Assembly: GCA_012932295.1 (NCBI GenBank)
Contig: JAAONU010000016.1
Span: 16,273,530-16,337,529, forward strand
DNA from: Cyclina sinensis
Lineage: Eukaryota; Mollusca; Bivalvia; Venerida; Veneridae
Length of the DNA stretch: 64,000 bases
Reading direction: 5' to 3'
The notes beneath the pieces are model-generated. The model made no database searches. It was not told the DNA's origin and saw only the letters and a program-made list of their open reading frames with translations. Each line of letters opens with the position of its first letter. The first letter of the stretch is position 1. Made by a program: the position numbers and the translations under genes. This document shows positions 22,330 through 33,259 of this stretch, one piece after another.

Positions 22330-25045
22330 AACACCAAACAGGTATGGGCTTAAATATTTACTTAAATAGACAAAAAAGTGCAAGAAATAGATCTGTAGGT
22401 ATAGCATTACATGTTAAATCAATATTAGCTAGCATGATTGAACTATTAGAAACTGATAGTAAGCTTATTCTTATGTTCAACATAAAAAATGTTTACTTAT
22501 CTAATGAATCAGAAATTGTCTGTGAGATTGTTTATATTCTACCTATTAGAAGCAGATACTCACATGATGACCCATTTCTTGAATTACAATTAGAATTAGG
22601 CAAATATTTGGGAAAGAATATTTTACTGTTTGGAGATTTTAATTCTAGAGTAAGTAATAAGACATATTACACTATGCTTGACAATTTTATTTATGAAATA
22701 AATGGAAACATGGAAGCCTATGAAGAAAATCAAACAATTTTTGAAAGATTTGATTCATATGGTATTCCCCTTGACAGCAGCTATGTTGATAATAGCTGTA
22801 ATGAGTATGGTACACAGTTGATAGAACTTTGTAAAAACAATGACCTTTATATACTAAATGGAAAGGATTAAATCCTGATCATTCAAACTGCAAACCAACA
22901 TGTAAAGGCAAAAGTCTTGTTGATTTCTCTATATCTAATTCTAATTAATGTTTTGAGTTTTTACATGAACTGCATGTTGAAGAATTTTGTCCCCTTTTTT
23001 TCTGATGTACACAATCCAATTTCATTATGCATAAAGGTTAAACATAGACCTGACCCAAAGCCTGTTAGAGAGGATGAGACAAGTCCGATATTGAATAGAT
23101 GAAAAGAAGGGTGTGATAATAAATTTAATGAAAATGTTTATATGTTTGATGTTAACAGGATCTTAAATAGATTAACAGACATGATTGATAAGGAATAATG
23201 TAATCAACAAGATATTGATAAAATTGTAGATGATATTAATTATATATTTGAAAATAGTTGTAAAAAATATTTGGATATAAAGTGCCACATACAAATGCAA
23301 GAAAGAGAACAGTAAGAAAACCATGGTTCGATGTAAATTGCAGAAATATGAGAAATAATTACCATAATGCAAGAAGGTTATATAATAGGTATAAAAATGA
23401 AGAGACAAAGGCTGTTTTAAAAGAGACAAGTAGAGAATATAAAAGAACAATTTCAAAGTGTGCTAGTTTATATAAACAAAATAAAATAAATACTCTTAGA
23501 GAATGTAAATCTAAAAATAGTAGGCAATTTTGGAAAATTATAAACTCAGTTGACAAGAATAAGTCTGGGAGCACATCTATAGATAGTTTGTATAATTTTT
23601 TTAAAGATGCAAATGGAAATTTATTTGATACTATTGATGATAATGATAATATAGAAGTTTCAAATTTAGAAAATGAAGAAATAGATAATTATGCCAATTA
23701 CTAATGAAGAAATTTTAAAAGCAGTTATATCTTTAAAAAATAACAAAAGCTCAGGTATAGATAATGTACAGAATAAACATATAAAAAGTACTATTGATAA
23801 AATGTTGCCTATCTATAATAAACTTTTTAGCCTGATATTTAATACATCAGTTATACCAGAATGCTGGACCAGTGGTAATATTATTCCAATTTATAAGCAG
23901 AAAGGAGACAAAACTAAACCTGAAAATTACTGACCTACTACCCTTTTAAGCTGTGTTGGGAAATTATTTACTGCAATAATTATTAATAATAGACTGAAAT
24001 TGTATGTAGAAGAAAACAATATTATAAGCAATTGCCAGGCAGGCTTCAGAAAAGATTTTTTAACAATTGATAACCATCTCTATTTTACAAAGTTTAACTG
24101 ACTGTTTAAAAGCAAGTAAGAAAAAGCTATTTTGTGCTTTATATATTTCAAACAGGCATTTGATACTATCCTGAGACAGGGGCTTTGGAAAAAGCTTTTG
24201 AAATATAATATAAATGGAAAATGCTTCAGTTTAATTAAAAATGACACTGTTATCCTGAGTGAAAATGAGCATGATTTACAAAATAGTTTAAATGTATTTG
24301 AAAATTACTGTAACCAATGATGACTGACCGTTATTGTTGAAAAAAAACTAAATTTTTGTTAATTGGCAAAAGGAGTAGACATTTTATGCCTATTGCAGAA
24401 GAGATTTAAAACAGCATTGTTTCATTTTGGAGAAAATTACATAACCTTGAATAAAAAAACTTATCTAGTAAAATATATTTTAATATGTTTGTGAACCGGC
24501 ACAAAGTCATGTCCAAGTGGCTGACAAATGTTAAAACCTTATTGAGAAGAATGGTTTTACTTACTTACGGAATATTTTAATCCAATGTTGACGCTGAGAT
24601 ACTTCCAATATTGTTCAAACAGAAAGTAAAAGATCAATATATACAAAAATGGAATAATGAATACTTCAAGTGCAAACTGTTATAAGCTAGTAAAAAATAG
24701 ATGCAACTATGTTAAATTATTATCAAACAAATGGTGTAAAAAATGGTAGCTTTCTTATGTAGAAATCACAGATTACCAATTGAAGTTGGCAGATGGTATG
24801 GTATCTCTACAGCAGAAAGAAATTGTCAACTTTGTAACTAATCATTAGGTGATGAATTTCATTACTTGCATGTAAAAAAGTTCACAAACGACAGGAAAAA
24901 CTATGTAAAGCAATTCTTTTATAGAAATCCAAATGTATTAAAATTTAATCAATTGTTTAACAATTATAATAAAATAGAATTAATCAAACCATGTAAGTTT
25001 TTAGAAATAATAAAGAAAAATGTGAAAGCAAACTATGTTTAACTT
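22330..25045 (+). pseudogene. Degraded non-LTR retrotransposon (endonuclease + RT + C-terminal zinc region)
   Basis: Domains in order: an EEP endonuclease (22326-22871) with ILLFGDFNSRV and a degenerate SDVHNPI at about 23003; a linker (23282-23704) with RKPWFDVNCRNMRNNYHNAR, typical of CR1/Jockey-like elements; and an RT (23691-24320) with LKNNKSSGIDNVQNKHIK, IPIYKQKGDKTKPENY, QAGFRK and FKQAFD. KCFSLIKN then jumps directly to DTVILSENEHDLQNSLNVFE: the segment that should carry the palm motifs and YAD of YADD is gone, so an internal deletion lies at about 24240. The C-terminal part continues with FLCRNHRLPIEVGRWYGIST, the zinc-like CQLC...DEFHYL and FYRNPNVLKFNQLFNN to about 25040. Several stops and frameshifts occur. 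It cannot be active. Confidence 0.8.
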
Positions 25046-26275
25046 TTAAAGAGCCTATTTGTAAGATAAATTTGTAAATATAGATTATTTTGTAGATGCT
25101 ATATGTATTTAAGTATAGACGAATGTAATATATTCACATATATTATGTGTTTATTTATTAAATTTGGGCTACAAGAATGCTAGGACATGTATGTAAATAG
25201 CCTTCTTACATTTCGTTTCGGTAAGATTGCTAAAAGATTACAGTTGGCATGTCAAAGATTTCGACAAATGATCAAAAAATATATATGTAAACAGTCTAAA
25301 CCCGAATTTTTGTATACTAAATCTGATGGTGAATGGTTGAGAAAAACAATGAATACGCGTATATATTGTTGTAGAAATAATATTTATTTTTTCCATGTTG
25401 ATATTTCTTGTCAAACTAAAGATATTTTATGTATATTATGTTTTATGTCTGTATGTATATATGTATAATACTTCAAATGGTTTTCGGGAATTTTTAAGGA
25501 CAAATAAGTAATACATGCCTATAAATTATATAATGGTAAATTGTTACAATAGTAAACATAACACAATATTAGAAAAAAATATACTCACATAGTGACAAAA
25601 ATTCACATCATCAGCGGTCACATCATCTACAGGTCATTCTCGCATTATGAGCTTTTTGTTTAGAAATTAAATCCAAAGCGAATGTCACACACCATAAAAC
25701 AAATTTCCAGTTTCAAACAAGGTCAAACAATATGTTCAATTTAACTTAAGCACACTTGAAAATCCACACAATATTAGTAGAAGCAAACAACAATAATCCA
25801 GAAGGATTTATCCAGAACCACACACAATACAACAACGGAAATAAATCATAAATAAAACTTTAAATCTATTCACCACAATAACACGACACACTTCAACTAG
25901 ATACACGATGTTAAATTCCAGCATGAATATCACGAACTACAGGACCTTTGAAACGGGTCCAAAATTAACAAATCAGATAAATAGAATTAATCACATGTTA
26001 CGTGACCTAATTGTGTATTCAAAAACACAGCAGACACATTGAGATTAAATTTAATTTCCTCATTGAAGCAAATGTACTGTTTTAAATAATTAAAAAAAAA
26101 TTTCGAAATACAAATGTATGATATATGAAAAACATTTTTTATATATAAGTCTGATTGTTCACTGTTTTATGCCAATTGCATGGCTGTATTTTACTCTGTT
26201 TTATTTAATACCCCTTTTTTATATGTTATATGTCATATACTGGGAGAAGTAAAGAATTGAATTGAATTGAATCGA
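25046..26275 (+). mobile_element. Probable LINE 3' region ending in a (GAATT)n tail
   Basis: The stretch ends ATACTGGGAGAAG then TAAAGAATTGAATTGAATTG at about 26250-26272. Such short (GAATT)n tails are characteristic of the 3' ends of bivalve CR1-like elements. It probably terminates the retrotransposon body at 22330-25045. The middle (25187-26040) does not look like a UTR of that family and may be inserted material. A 93-codon open frame at 25187 has no recognisable motif. Confidence 0.45.
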
Positions 26276-26403
26276 TAAGCCACTGTCATTGTCGTTTGAT
26301 CTTCGAAGACCCGTTATACTTGGTTGGTTTCAAGTTTGACTTTATTTGCCTGTCATGAAAAAAATGCCGTAAGCTTTATAATTACCTGTCGGATAATGAT
26401 GAT

Positions 26404-28405
26404 ACTCAATTCAATTCAAGTCAATTCTTTATTAGGCATATAAACGTATACATGTTCTTCGCCTTCTAGTAATAGGCGGCAATAAACGGAATGAGAAGAG
26501 CATGATAATGCATATAACGTATCAAAATAAATACAGATAAAGTAACACAAGTAAATGATTAAATATATCAGTTGCTTACATTCAAACAGAGTACAAAGTA
26601 TATTTAACATACAGTTATTATTATAAAAAATAACACGTCTCTCAGGGTAATAGTGCATATTAGGAACCCGAGAATTGAAATAACACCCGAGTCGGAGCCG
26701 ACTGTAGTGCACATTGCAAGCGTCTGAGGCACGTAGAGCAGAGCGGCCAGGGGAGAACAAGAACATTATGTTTTCTTAAGTCTATATAAATTACTCGCCC
26801 CTGGGGAATATTGCAAAAACTTATTGACCGGGTGATATTCATTTCCAGGATGACAGATCGAAATAACACCATGTGACGTCACATTAGGCTATATAGTAAA
26901 AAGTTTACGTGAGGTATAATATTAATTATTAGATAGCAGAACGTATCTTATAGGCTAAATATATAAATTTTGCAAGTCTAATTAAAACACTGGTTTGATT
27001 TGAAGTTTTCAATGATTTATACTTTTGATATGTAGGCCAGTGACAGTAATATTTTGGTAGATAGTTGATTCTTAGATCACGGTAAAAAAGACAAGGCAAG
27101 TAAAAGGTGACATTCATCTTCAATAATATTCATTTTACAATAAATACATTTTCTATTTGATCTATCTATGTTTCTAAAACGGCCTTCCTCGATTGCCAGT
27201 TCATGAGCAGAACAACGGAGTCTTGTTAGTGCAATACGATCGGAATCTATAGCAACACATGACAGATATTTTTCAAAACCAATACAATCTTAGACATTTT
27301 TGTAAGTATTCAGTTTTGGCATTGAATCCACCATAGCATAAAAACTTTGATAATACTGACTGTACAACCGTTCTATGACATTTTTTAACTGAGACTTCGT
27401 TATAGACAAATTATTCCATAAAAACGAATAACCTAAATTATCCAATAGCAGTTTTATATTTAATACCCACGAACTATTTGTTGAATGCGCAGCACCGTCA
27501 ATAAAACATTTATATACTAGAGTTTCTTGGGCATTTACAATCCTATACCAGTATTTTAATATGCGTTCTTTGCGTAAAATATCGAGAGGAACTTTTCCAA
27601 GTTCTCCATATACAGTTACATTGGGTGTTTGATATCTAACACTTAATACCTTTTTGAGAAATTTTAGGTAAACATTTTCCATATCCGGAGCTTTATAAAA
27701 TCCCTAAACTTCGCAAGTATAATTTAAAATTGGCAAAACCATAGAATCGAACAATTTCAATTTCTCTTCAACAGCCAAATATACAATATCAAATAATGAA
27801 TTAAGAGTGAACAGAGCATGAAGGGCTTGGTCTGACAACGCCTTTTGTGAATTGTAAAATTTTCCATTGCTTGAAACCATGGCACCAAGATAACAAAATT
27901 TATTTACAACTTCTAACTTAATATTATTGTAATACACATCAAAATGTTTTTTTTATTGTTAAGTTTTCATACCATTGCAACCGTTTTTAATGTATTTACA
28001 GTGTTGTTCCATTTATTACAATACCTTTGTAATTTATTTAGTAAGATTTGTAAACCCGATATAGAATACAAAAATATCACAGCATCATCAGCAAACAGTA
28101 ACATAAATATTTGCATCTCATCTAAAGTAACTAGGTCAGCATGAAATATCTTTAGTGTTTTGTTCCATATCATTTATAAATAATATGAAAAGTAAGTGAG
28201 ATAACGTTTCTCCTTGTTTTACACCCATATAACTATCAAAATATTGTGTAAGGCTTCCATTTGCTCTAACACAGATCTTAACAGAATGATACATAGTTTT
28301 TAACATATTTATAAATTTGAACGACAAGTTATAATTTAGCAATTCAAACCATATGCCATTTCTATAGACCAAGTCAAATGCCTTTTTAAAGTCGATAAAT
28401 GCACA
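26404..28405 (-). pseudogene. Minus-strand non-LTR retrotransposon relic, 5' truncated
   Basis: Reading the minus strand from 28405 down: a motif-A remnant KKAFDLVYRNGIWFELLNY, then YMGVKQGETLSHLLFILFIN (motif B), LLFADDAVIF (catalytic motif C, F-ADD variant, at about 28070-28090), EVVNKFCYLGAMVSSNGKF, the connection region at 27290-27682 (FLKKVLSVRYQTPN, PLDILRKERILKYWYRIVN), and a C-terminal zinc-like KCIYCKMNI...ECH and FLACLFYRDLRINYLPKYY region to 26929. A 3' UTR of about 520 bp ends in TTGAATTGAG (minus strand) at about 26404. The RT is closer to intact than other copies but still has stops and frameshifts. It is tail-to-tail with the plus-strand element ending at about 26272. Confidence 0.8.
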
Positions 28406-28434
28406 ATATCATTTTCTCCTTTCGTACTGGACTA

Positions 28435-29273
28435 TTCTATCTATCAATGTATAAATTGTACAGTGGTATTCTTAACGAACGTATTGTAAAATGGGCAGAG
28501 ACCAATGGCCTTACTGTTGAAGAGCAAAATGGTTTTCGCAAAAAAAATGTACTATTGATCAACTTTCTAGTATAACAAATATCATTGAAACCCGCAAAAG
28601 TACTAAACTTTTTACATTTTGTGCATTTATGGACTTTCGTAAAGCGTTCGACTCCATCGATAGAAATTTGCTTTGGCGTAAATTAAGTGATATTGGTTTA
28701 TCAACCAAAATGCTCTCAGCTGTAAAGTCATTGTACAACAATATTTCTTCTTGTGTCCGTGTTAATTGATTACTCACTAATTGGTTTAGTGTTAATTCCG
28801 GCCTACGACAAGGCTTTTCGTTATCAGCAGTTATATTCAACATATTTATAAATGATTTAGCTGTATCGCTAAAAAAGCTTAAACAAAGGTGTTGATATAG
28901 GTAATGAAAAAATATGCATACTTTGGTATGCTGATGATATAGTTTTATTGGCAGAAATGAAGGAGATTTATAAGATATGTTGTCTTTCTTAAATGAATGG
29001 TGTATTTCTACGCTAGTAAAAGTAACATTGTTCACTTCCGCACAAAAATAACACAGAAATCAGATTTTATATCCACGTGTAGAGTATGCTAGTAAATATA
29101 CTTATCTTGGAATTATGTTATCTGAACATTTAGACTATAATTTTACGACAACATATGTTGCTCAAAGTGCAGGGCGTGCCCTTGGACTTCTCATTGCTAG
29201 ATCTAAAAATTGTGGTGCTTTACCATACGATGTCTATACAAAACTGTATAATTCGTTTGTTCTCCAAAACCAA
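28435..29273 (+). pseudogene. Plus-strand non-LTR reverse transcriptase relic with YADD
   Basis: The plus strand reads ILNERIVKWAETNGLTVEEQ, NGFRKK, IDQLSSITNIIETRKSTKLF, FCAFMDFRKAFDSIDRNLLW (motif A), SGLRQGFSLSAVIFNIFIND (motif B), LWYADDIVLLA (motif C, about 28918-28950), LSFLNEWC, YTYLGIMLSEHLDYNFTTTY and ALPYDVYTKLYNSFVLQ. This is a Jockey/L2-type RT distinct from the two neighbouring copies. At least four frame changes interrupt it. It begins within about 30 bp of the broken 5' end of the minus-strand element and stops abruptly at about 29273. The long antisense frame (28559-29035) is a shadow. Confidence 0.8.
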
Positions 29274-29282
29274 GGCAGTTAA

Positions 29283-32200
29283 ACATTCATAGACAACTAT
29301 GCAATGCAGTACGGTTTGCCACTGCCAGGACGGTTGGCCAGTTATCGGCAGGAAAAGGCAAAACCGCTCCCAAGTACATGAAATAAGAATAAAAAAGACA
29401 TTTACCTCAGTTATTGTGAGACAGCATCTGTCTTAGAGACTAGAACTATTAGCTTAAGCACTTAAGAAAATATGGATGAAGCAAGGTCCGAATGTAGTTA
29501 TAATGAGACCAGCAACAGATCTTTGCATCAAATGTCGGAGTATGTTAAACAGATAAAAAATAGTGCTAGTCTGAGTGAAGAGGAAAAGTCAGTGTTGACA
29601 TCCCAACATAGTGAACACATTGATCATGTGAAGATTCAGAGAGACAATAACCGAACTCTTTGCAAGCAGTCGGAAGAAAGTTTCAGTCAACTTGAGTATG
29701 AATTGAGAATAAGGGGTAAAAAGGATGGCAGTTGCTAAAAATCATAGCTGTGTCATAGCAAATGCTCAGGGTGAGCTATTGTGATCACCTGTGTGCGGCG
29801 TCCGTCGTCAGTCGTCCGTCGTCAACATTTTACTTTAAATGACATCTCCTCCTAAACCAAAAAGCTTTTTTTAAAGCAAACTGTACAGAAATGTTCCTTA
29901 TATTGCCCTTTCCTAAAATCGCTCAAACCGTTCCACTCCATTGCACATAAGGGCTGCAAAAGTTAAAAAAATCAAAAAAATCAAACAACATCTCCTCCTA
30001 AACGGCTGGGTGATTTTCCACCAAATTTCACAGAAATGTTCCATACATAGCCCTCTATTAAAATTGCTTAAACAGTTCCGCTCCATTGAACAAAATGGCT
30101 GCCAGAGTTAAAAATAGATTTTCATCAATATTTGGCTTCAAATGACATCTCTTCCAAAACCACTTGGCCATTTAAACCAAATTTGACAGAAATGTTCCTT
30201 ATATTGCCCTATTCTAAAATTGCTCAAACCGTTCCGCTCCATTGCACATAAGGGCTGCAAAAGTTAAAAAAATAAAAAAAACAAACAAACAACATCTCCT
30301 CCTAAACGGCTGGGTGATTTCCCACCAAATTTCACAGAAATGTTCCATACATAGCCCTCTTTTAAAATTGCTTAAACAGTTCCGCTCCATTGAACAAAAT
30401 GGCCGCCAGAGCTAAAAATAGATTTGTCAATATTTGGCTTCAAATGACACCTTCTAAATCTCTTGGCCATTTTAAACCAAACTTTACAGAAATGTTTCTT
30501 TATAAAGCCCTTTTCTAAAATTGCTCAAACTGTGCTACTACATTGCACTTTAGGACTGCAACGGCTAAAAATAGAAAAAAATTCAAACAACATCTCCTCC
30601 TAAACGGTAGGGAGAATTTTCACCAAATTTCATGGAAATGTTCCTTTCATAGCCATCTATTAAAATTGTTAAAACGGTTTCGCTCCATTGAACAAAATGG
30701 CCGCCAGAGCTAAAAAAAGAATTTCGTCAATATTTTGCTTCAAATGACATCTCCTCCTAAACCACTTGGCCATTTAAAACCAAATTTGACAGAAATGTTC
30801 CTTATAATGCTCTTTTTTAAAATTGCTCAAACCATTCTGCTTCATTGCACATAAGAGCTGCAAAAGCTAAAAGTAGAAAAGAAATCAAACAGCATCTCCT
30901 TCTCAATTGCAAGGTAATTTTCCATCAAATTTCACGGAAATGTTACTTACATACCCCTGCTTTAAAATTGCTTAAACGGTTCTGCTCCATTGAACAAAAT
31001 GGCCAACGGAGCTAAAAATAGGTTTTCTTCAATATATGGCTTCAAATGACATCTCCTCACAAGCTGTTATCACGAAATTGCCTCTGTCCCATGGATTTTT
31101 TTGTATAAAATATGAAATTTTTGAATATCTTCAGTTAGAAAATGTAATGTTGCATCTGATGTTTGCTTAACGGTAGACCCTCAGACAAAGTACTCAGGTG
31201 AGCGATCCAGGGCCATCATGGCCCTCTTGTCTATTGTCACATATCTGCTATTCACATGTGTAGTATAATTTGTTCAATGCTATATATCAGTTATATCATT
31301 GACTGACAAACGTAGTTTGTGATAAAAAAAACTACCAATCAGAACGTAATTGATATTTCAAGGGCAAGCTCCATGCAGCAATGATATAACGGTTCATTAC
31401 AGTTTTGATTATGCACAGCAAGTTTTCTACACTCACTATGCGCAGCAAGTAAGTACCTTGTATTAAGCTTCATTTTCTGTCATGTAGAATTGAAACAAAA
31501 TGAAATATTTGTATAATCTAATGAGAGGAAAAGTAGATAAAACTACTGAATTGTTTTTGAACAAGTACTGGTATGTGCTTATTTGAAATTATCCTAAAGA
31601 TGAGTATCTATTTGGGTTTTTTTTACAATGTAGTTGCTTAATGCCGTCAGAAGTCATTAAAACCTGATGTCAACATGTTTACTTAATCAACATACAATTA
31701 TGTACCCAGTTAGGTAGAAAAAATAATGATATGCTGATGATACAATGTCATGTCAGTTACTGTCATTAAATCTCTAATTCACAGGTTGGACCCATGTTCT
31801 TTTAGACACCCATGAAGTGTCAGTGTTTTAGGGTGTCATGTGAGGCATCAGGTTAGACAGTCTATTCGTGTACAAAATTATCTTTTGATTTTAGTAATTG
31901 TTGCTAAATACTAAAACATTGATAATGACATATTTTTAAGTAGGCATGGACACAGCTAATTTTATTCAAAATTTACGTTCTCGCCTTTTTTGTAATTTTC
32001 TTCATATAAGTGTTTCTGTACTTTTTACTTTACAAATGGTTCTCATAAAATGGTGTATAGTATTTATTTATAGGATCTCAAGTATTTTACTTGATTGATG
32101 AAGAGTTTTCATGTGTTGGAAAGGGGACAAACAGCGTGACATCTCTTATTCTTGACCATTTTTTTACAGTTGTGGTGACACAAGAGTTGAACTGCACATG

Positions 32201-33259
32201 GACAACTGTTCTGGGCAAAATAAAAAAAAACAGTCATTTGGTTTGTGCTTAGTGCATTATGATTAAAATTGTATTTTGGAGGTGTTTTTGATAACTTGAG
32301 CAAACATTAAAACTTGTTATTTAAGAAGAACACATACTTTTGACTAGAGTAGGCATAAACAAGTGGCAGTGATTAAAAAGTTATATGCTTCACCAGTTCT
32401 TCCTTTAGTATTAAGTAGTTTGAGTTTGAAAAATATGGTCAGTCATGTGTAATTTGTCTATAAGCTAGTGCTTACTAATGAAATGTACTTCTACAGTTGT
32501 GGGATGTGGAGAGTCATGAATGGGTTGCATAAAGATATACAATACAATTTAATGGAAGCTGGGCAAACTAAATTCGCCCCTGACTGGCATTTTGGTATGT
32601 GGAAGGTAAGAAGTGTTATGATTACTCTTTTATATAACAGAACTGTTCACCAAGATGGCCCAAAATTTTAACCAACTCCTTAATATTTCATTCTCTGTTT
32701 TGTTCTAAAACACCAATTATTTAGCAAAGTTTGTTTATCTTAAACTATACTGCAGCTCATAATAACTTTTCAGTCTGAAAATTGTTTTCAAATTATGTAA
32801 TAATAATATTTATCATAAGTTAAATTGACTTTTTAAATTTAAGCTGCGCCTGAATAAGTCTGATGTAGAAAGCACGCAAGATATTACTGAGATTATGTCA
32901 GAATCATGTCAGATGTTTGTATATTCCTGCCATTGTAGATGAAATTGTTTTGTTCATTGACTGGTCCGAGTTCTGTAAACAGAACTTCAAACCACTCCCT
33001 GGACTTAAGAAATACCATCAATTAAGAAAGACATCAACAACTCCAGGGATTGTTTCTGTTCGTGGGCATGCTTCAGACGATTCGGAATTAACATTCTTAA
33101 GAAGAACTCTAACGTCATTGGAACATTTCCAAAAAAACTAACACTTAGTGGTCTGGACCCACAGCGACAGTGGTACTTGTATCAAAAATAGCTCCTCTGT
33201 CTATAAACAGTGACAGTGCATGTCCAAAACTAGTAGTGCCTAAGCCAAAGAAAATTTAA
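29283..33259 (+). pseudogene. Broken multi-exon gene of the 'DNC.GQNKN' (DUF7869-like) family
   Basis: Reassembled by eye from consistent splice sites. Exon 1 (29283-29740): FIDNYAMQYGLPLPGRLASY, a TGA, GPNVVIMRPATDLCIKC, a frameshift at about 29555, and EEEKSVLTSQHSEHIDHVKI. Exon 2 (about 31350-31448): HYSFDYAQQVFYTHYAQQ, then GTAAGT. Exon 3 (31785-31851): VGPMFF, TAG at 31803 where K is expected, TPMKCQCFRVSCEAS. Exon 4 (32074-32240, phase 1): YLIDEEFSCVGKGTNSVTSL, a shift, RVELHMDNCSGQNKKK. Exon 5 (32497-32605): MWRVMNGLHKDIQYN, GQTKFAPDWHFGMWK, then GTAAGA. Exon 6 (32844-33259): LRLNKSDVESTQDITEIMSE, a shift, DWSEFCKQNFKPLPGLKKYH, PGIVSVRGHASDDSELTF, a shift, LSGLDPQRQWYLY, a shift, SACPKLVVPKPKK and stop. 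The motif order matches a large invertebrate family of unknown function, possibly transposase-related. Family naming is from memory. Confidence 0.7.
29770..31230 (+). mobile_element. HINE-like element with dimeric (about 300 bp) tandem repeat, inside the pseudogene
   Basis: It opens GGGTGAGCTATTGTGATCACCTG plus GTCCGTCGTCAGTCGTCCGTC and closes ACTCAGGTGAGCGATCC, the perfect hairpin AGGGCCA-TCA-TGGCCCT (31209-31225) and CTTGT. The core alternates two related units of about 150 bp: one with ATTGCACATAAGGGCTGCAAA, the other with CATTGAACAAAATGGCCGCC and ATAGATTTTCATCAATATTT. This gives a higher-order period of about 300 bp and about 4.5 dimers. A 5'-truncated relative lies at 43425-44222. Confidence 0.75.

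Noticed and set aside
25187..25468. 93-codon open frame after the LINE body
   Set aside because: No motif and AT-rich; the composition fits 3' UTR or inserted non-coding sequence.
28559..29035. Minus-strand 158-codon open frame
   Set aside because: Antisense to the plus-strand reverse transcriptase relic, whose motifs (MDFRKAFD, YADD) are clear on the plus strand.
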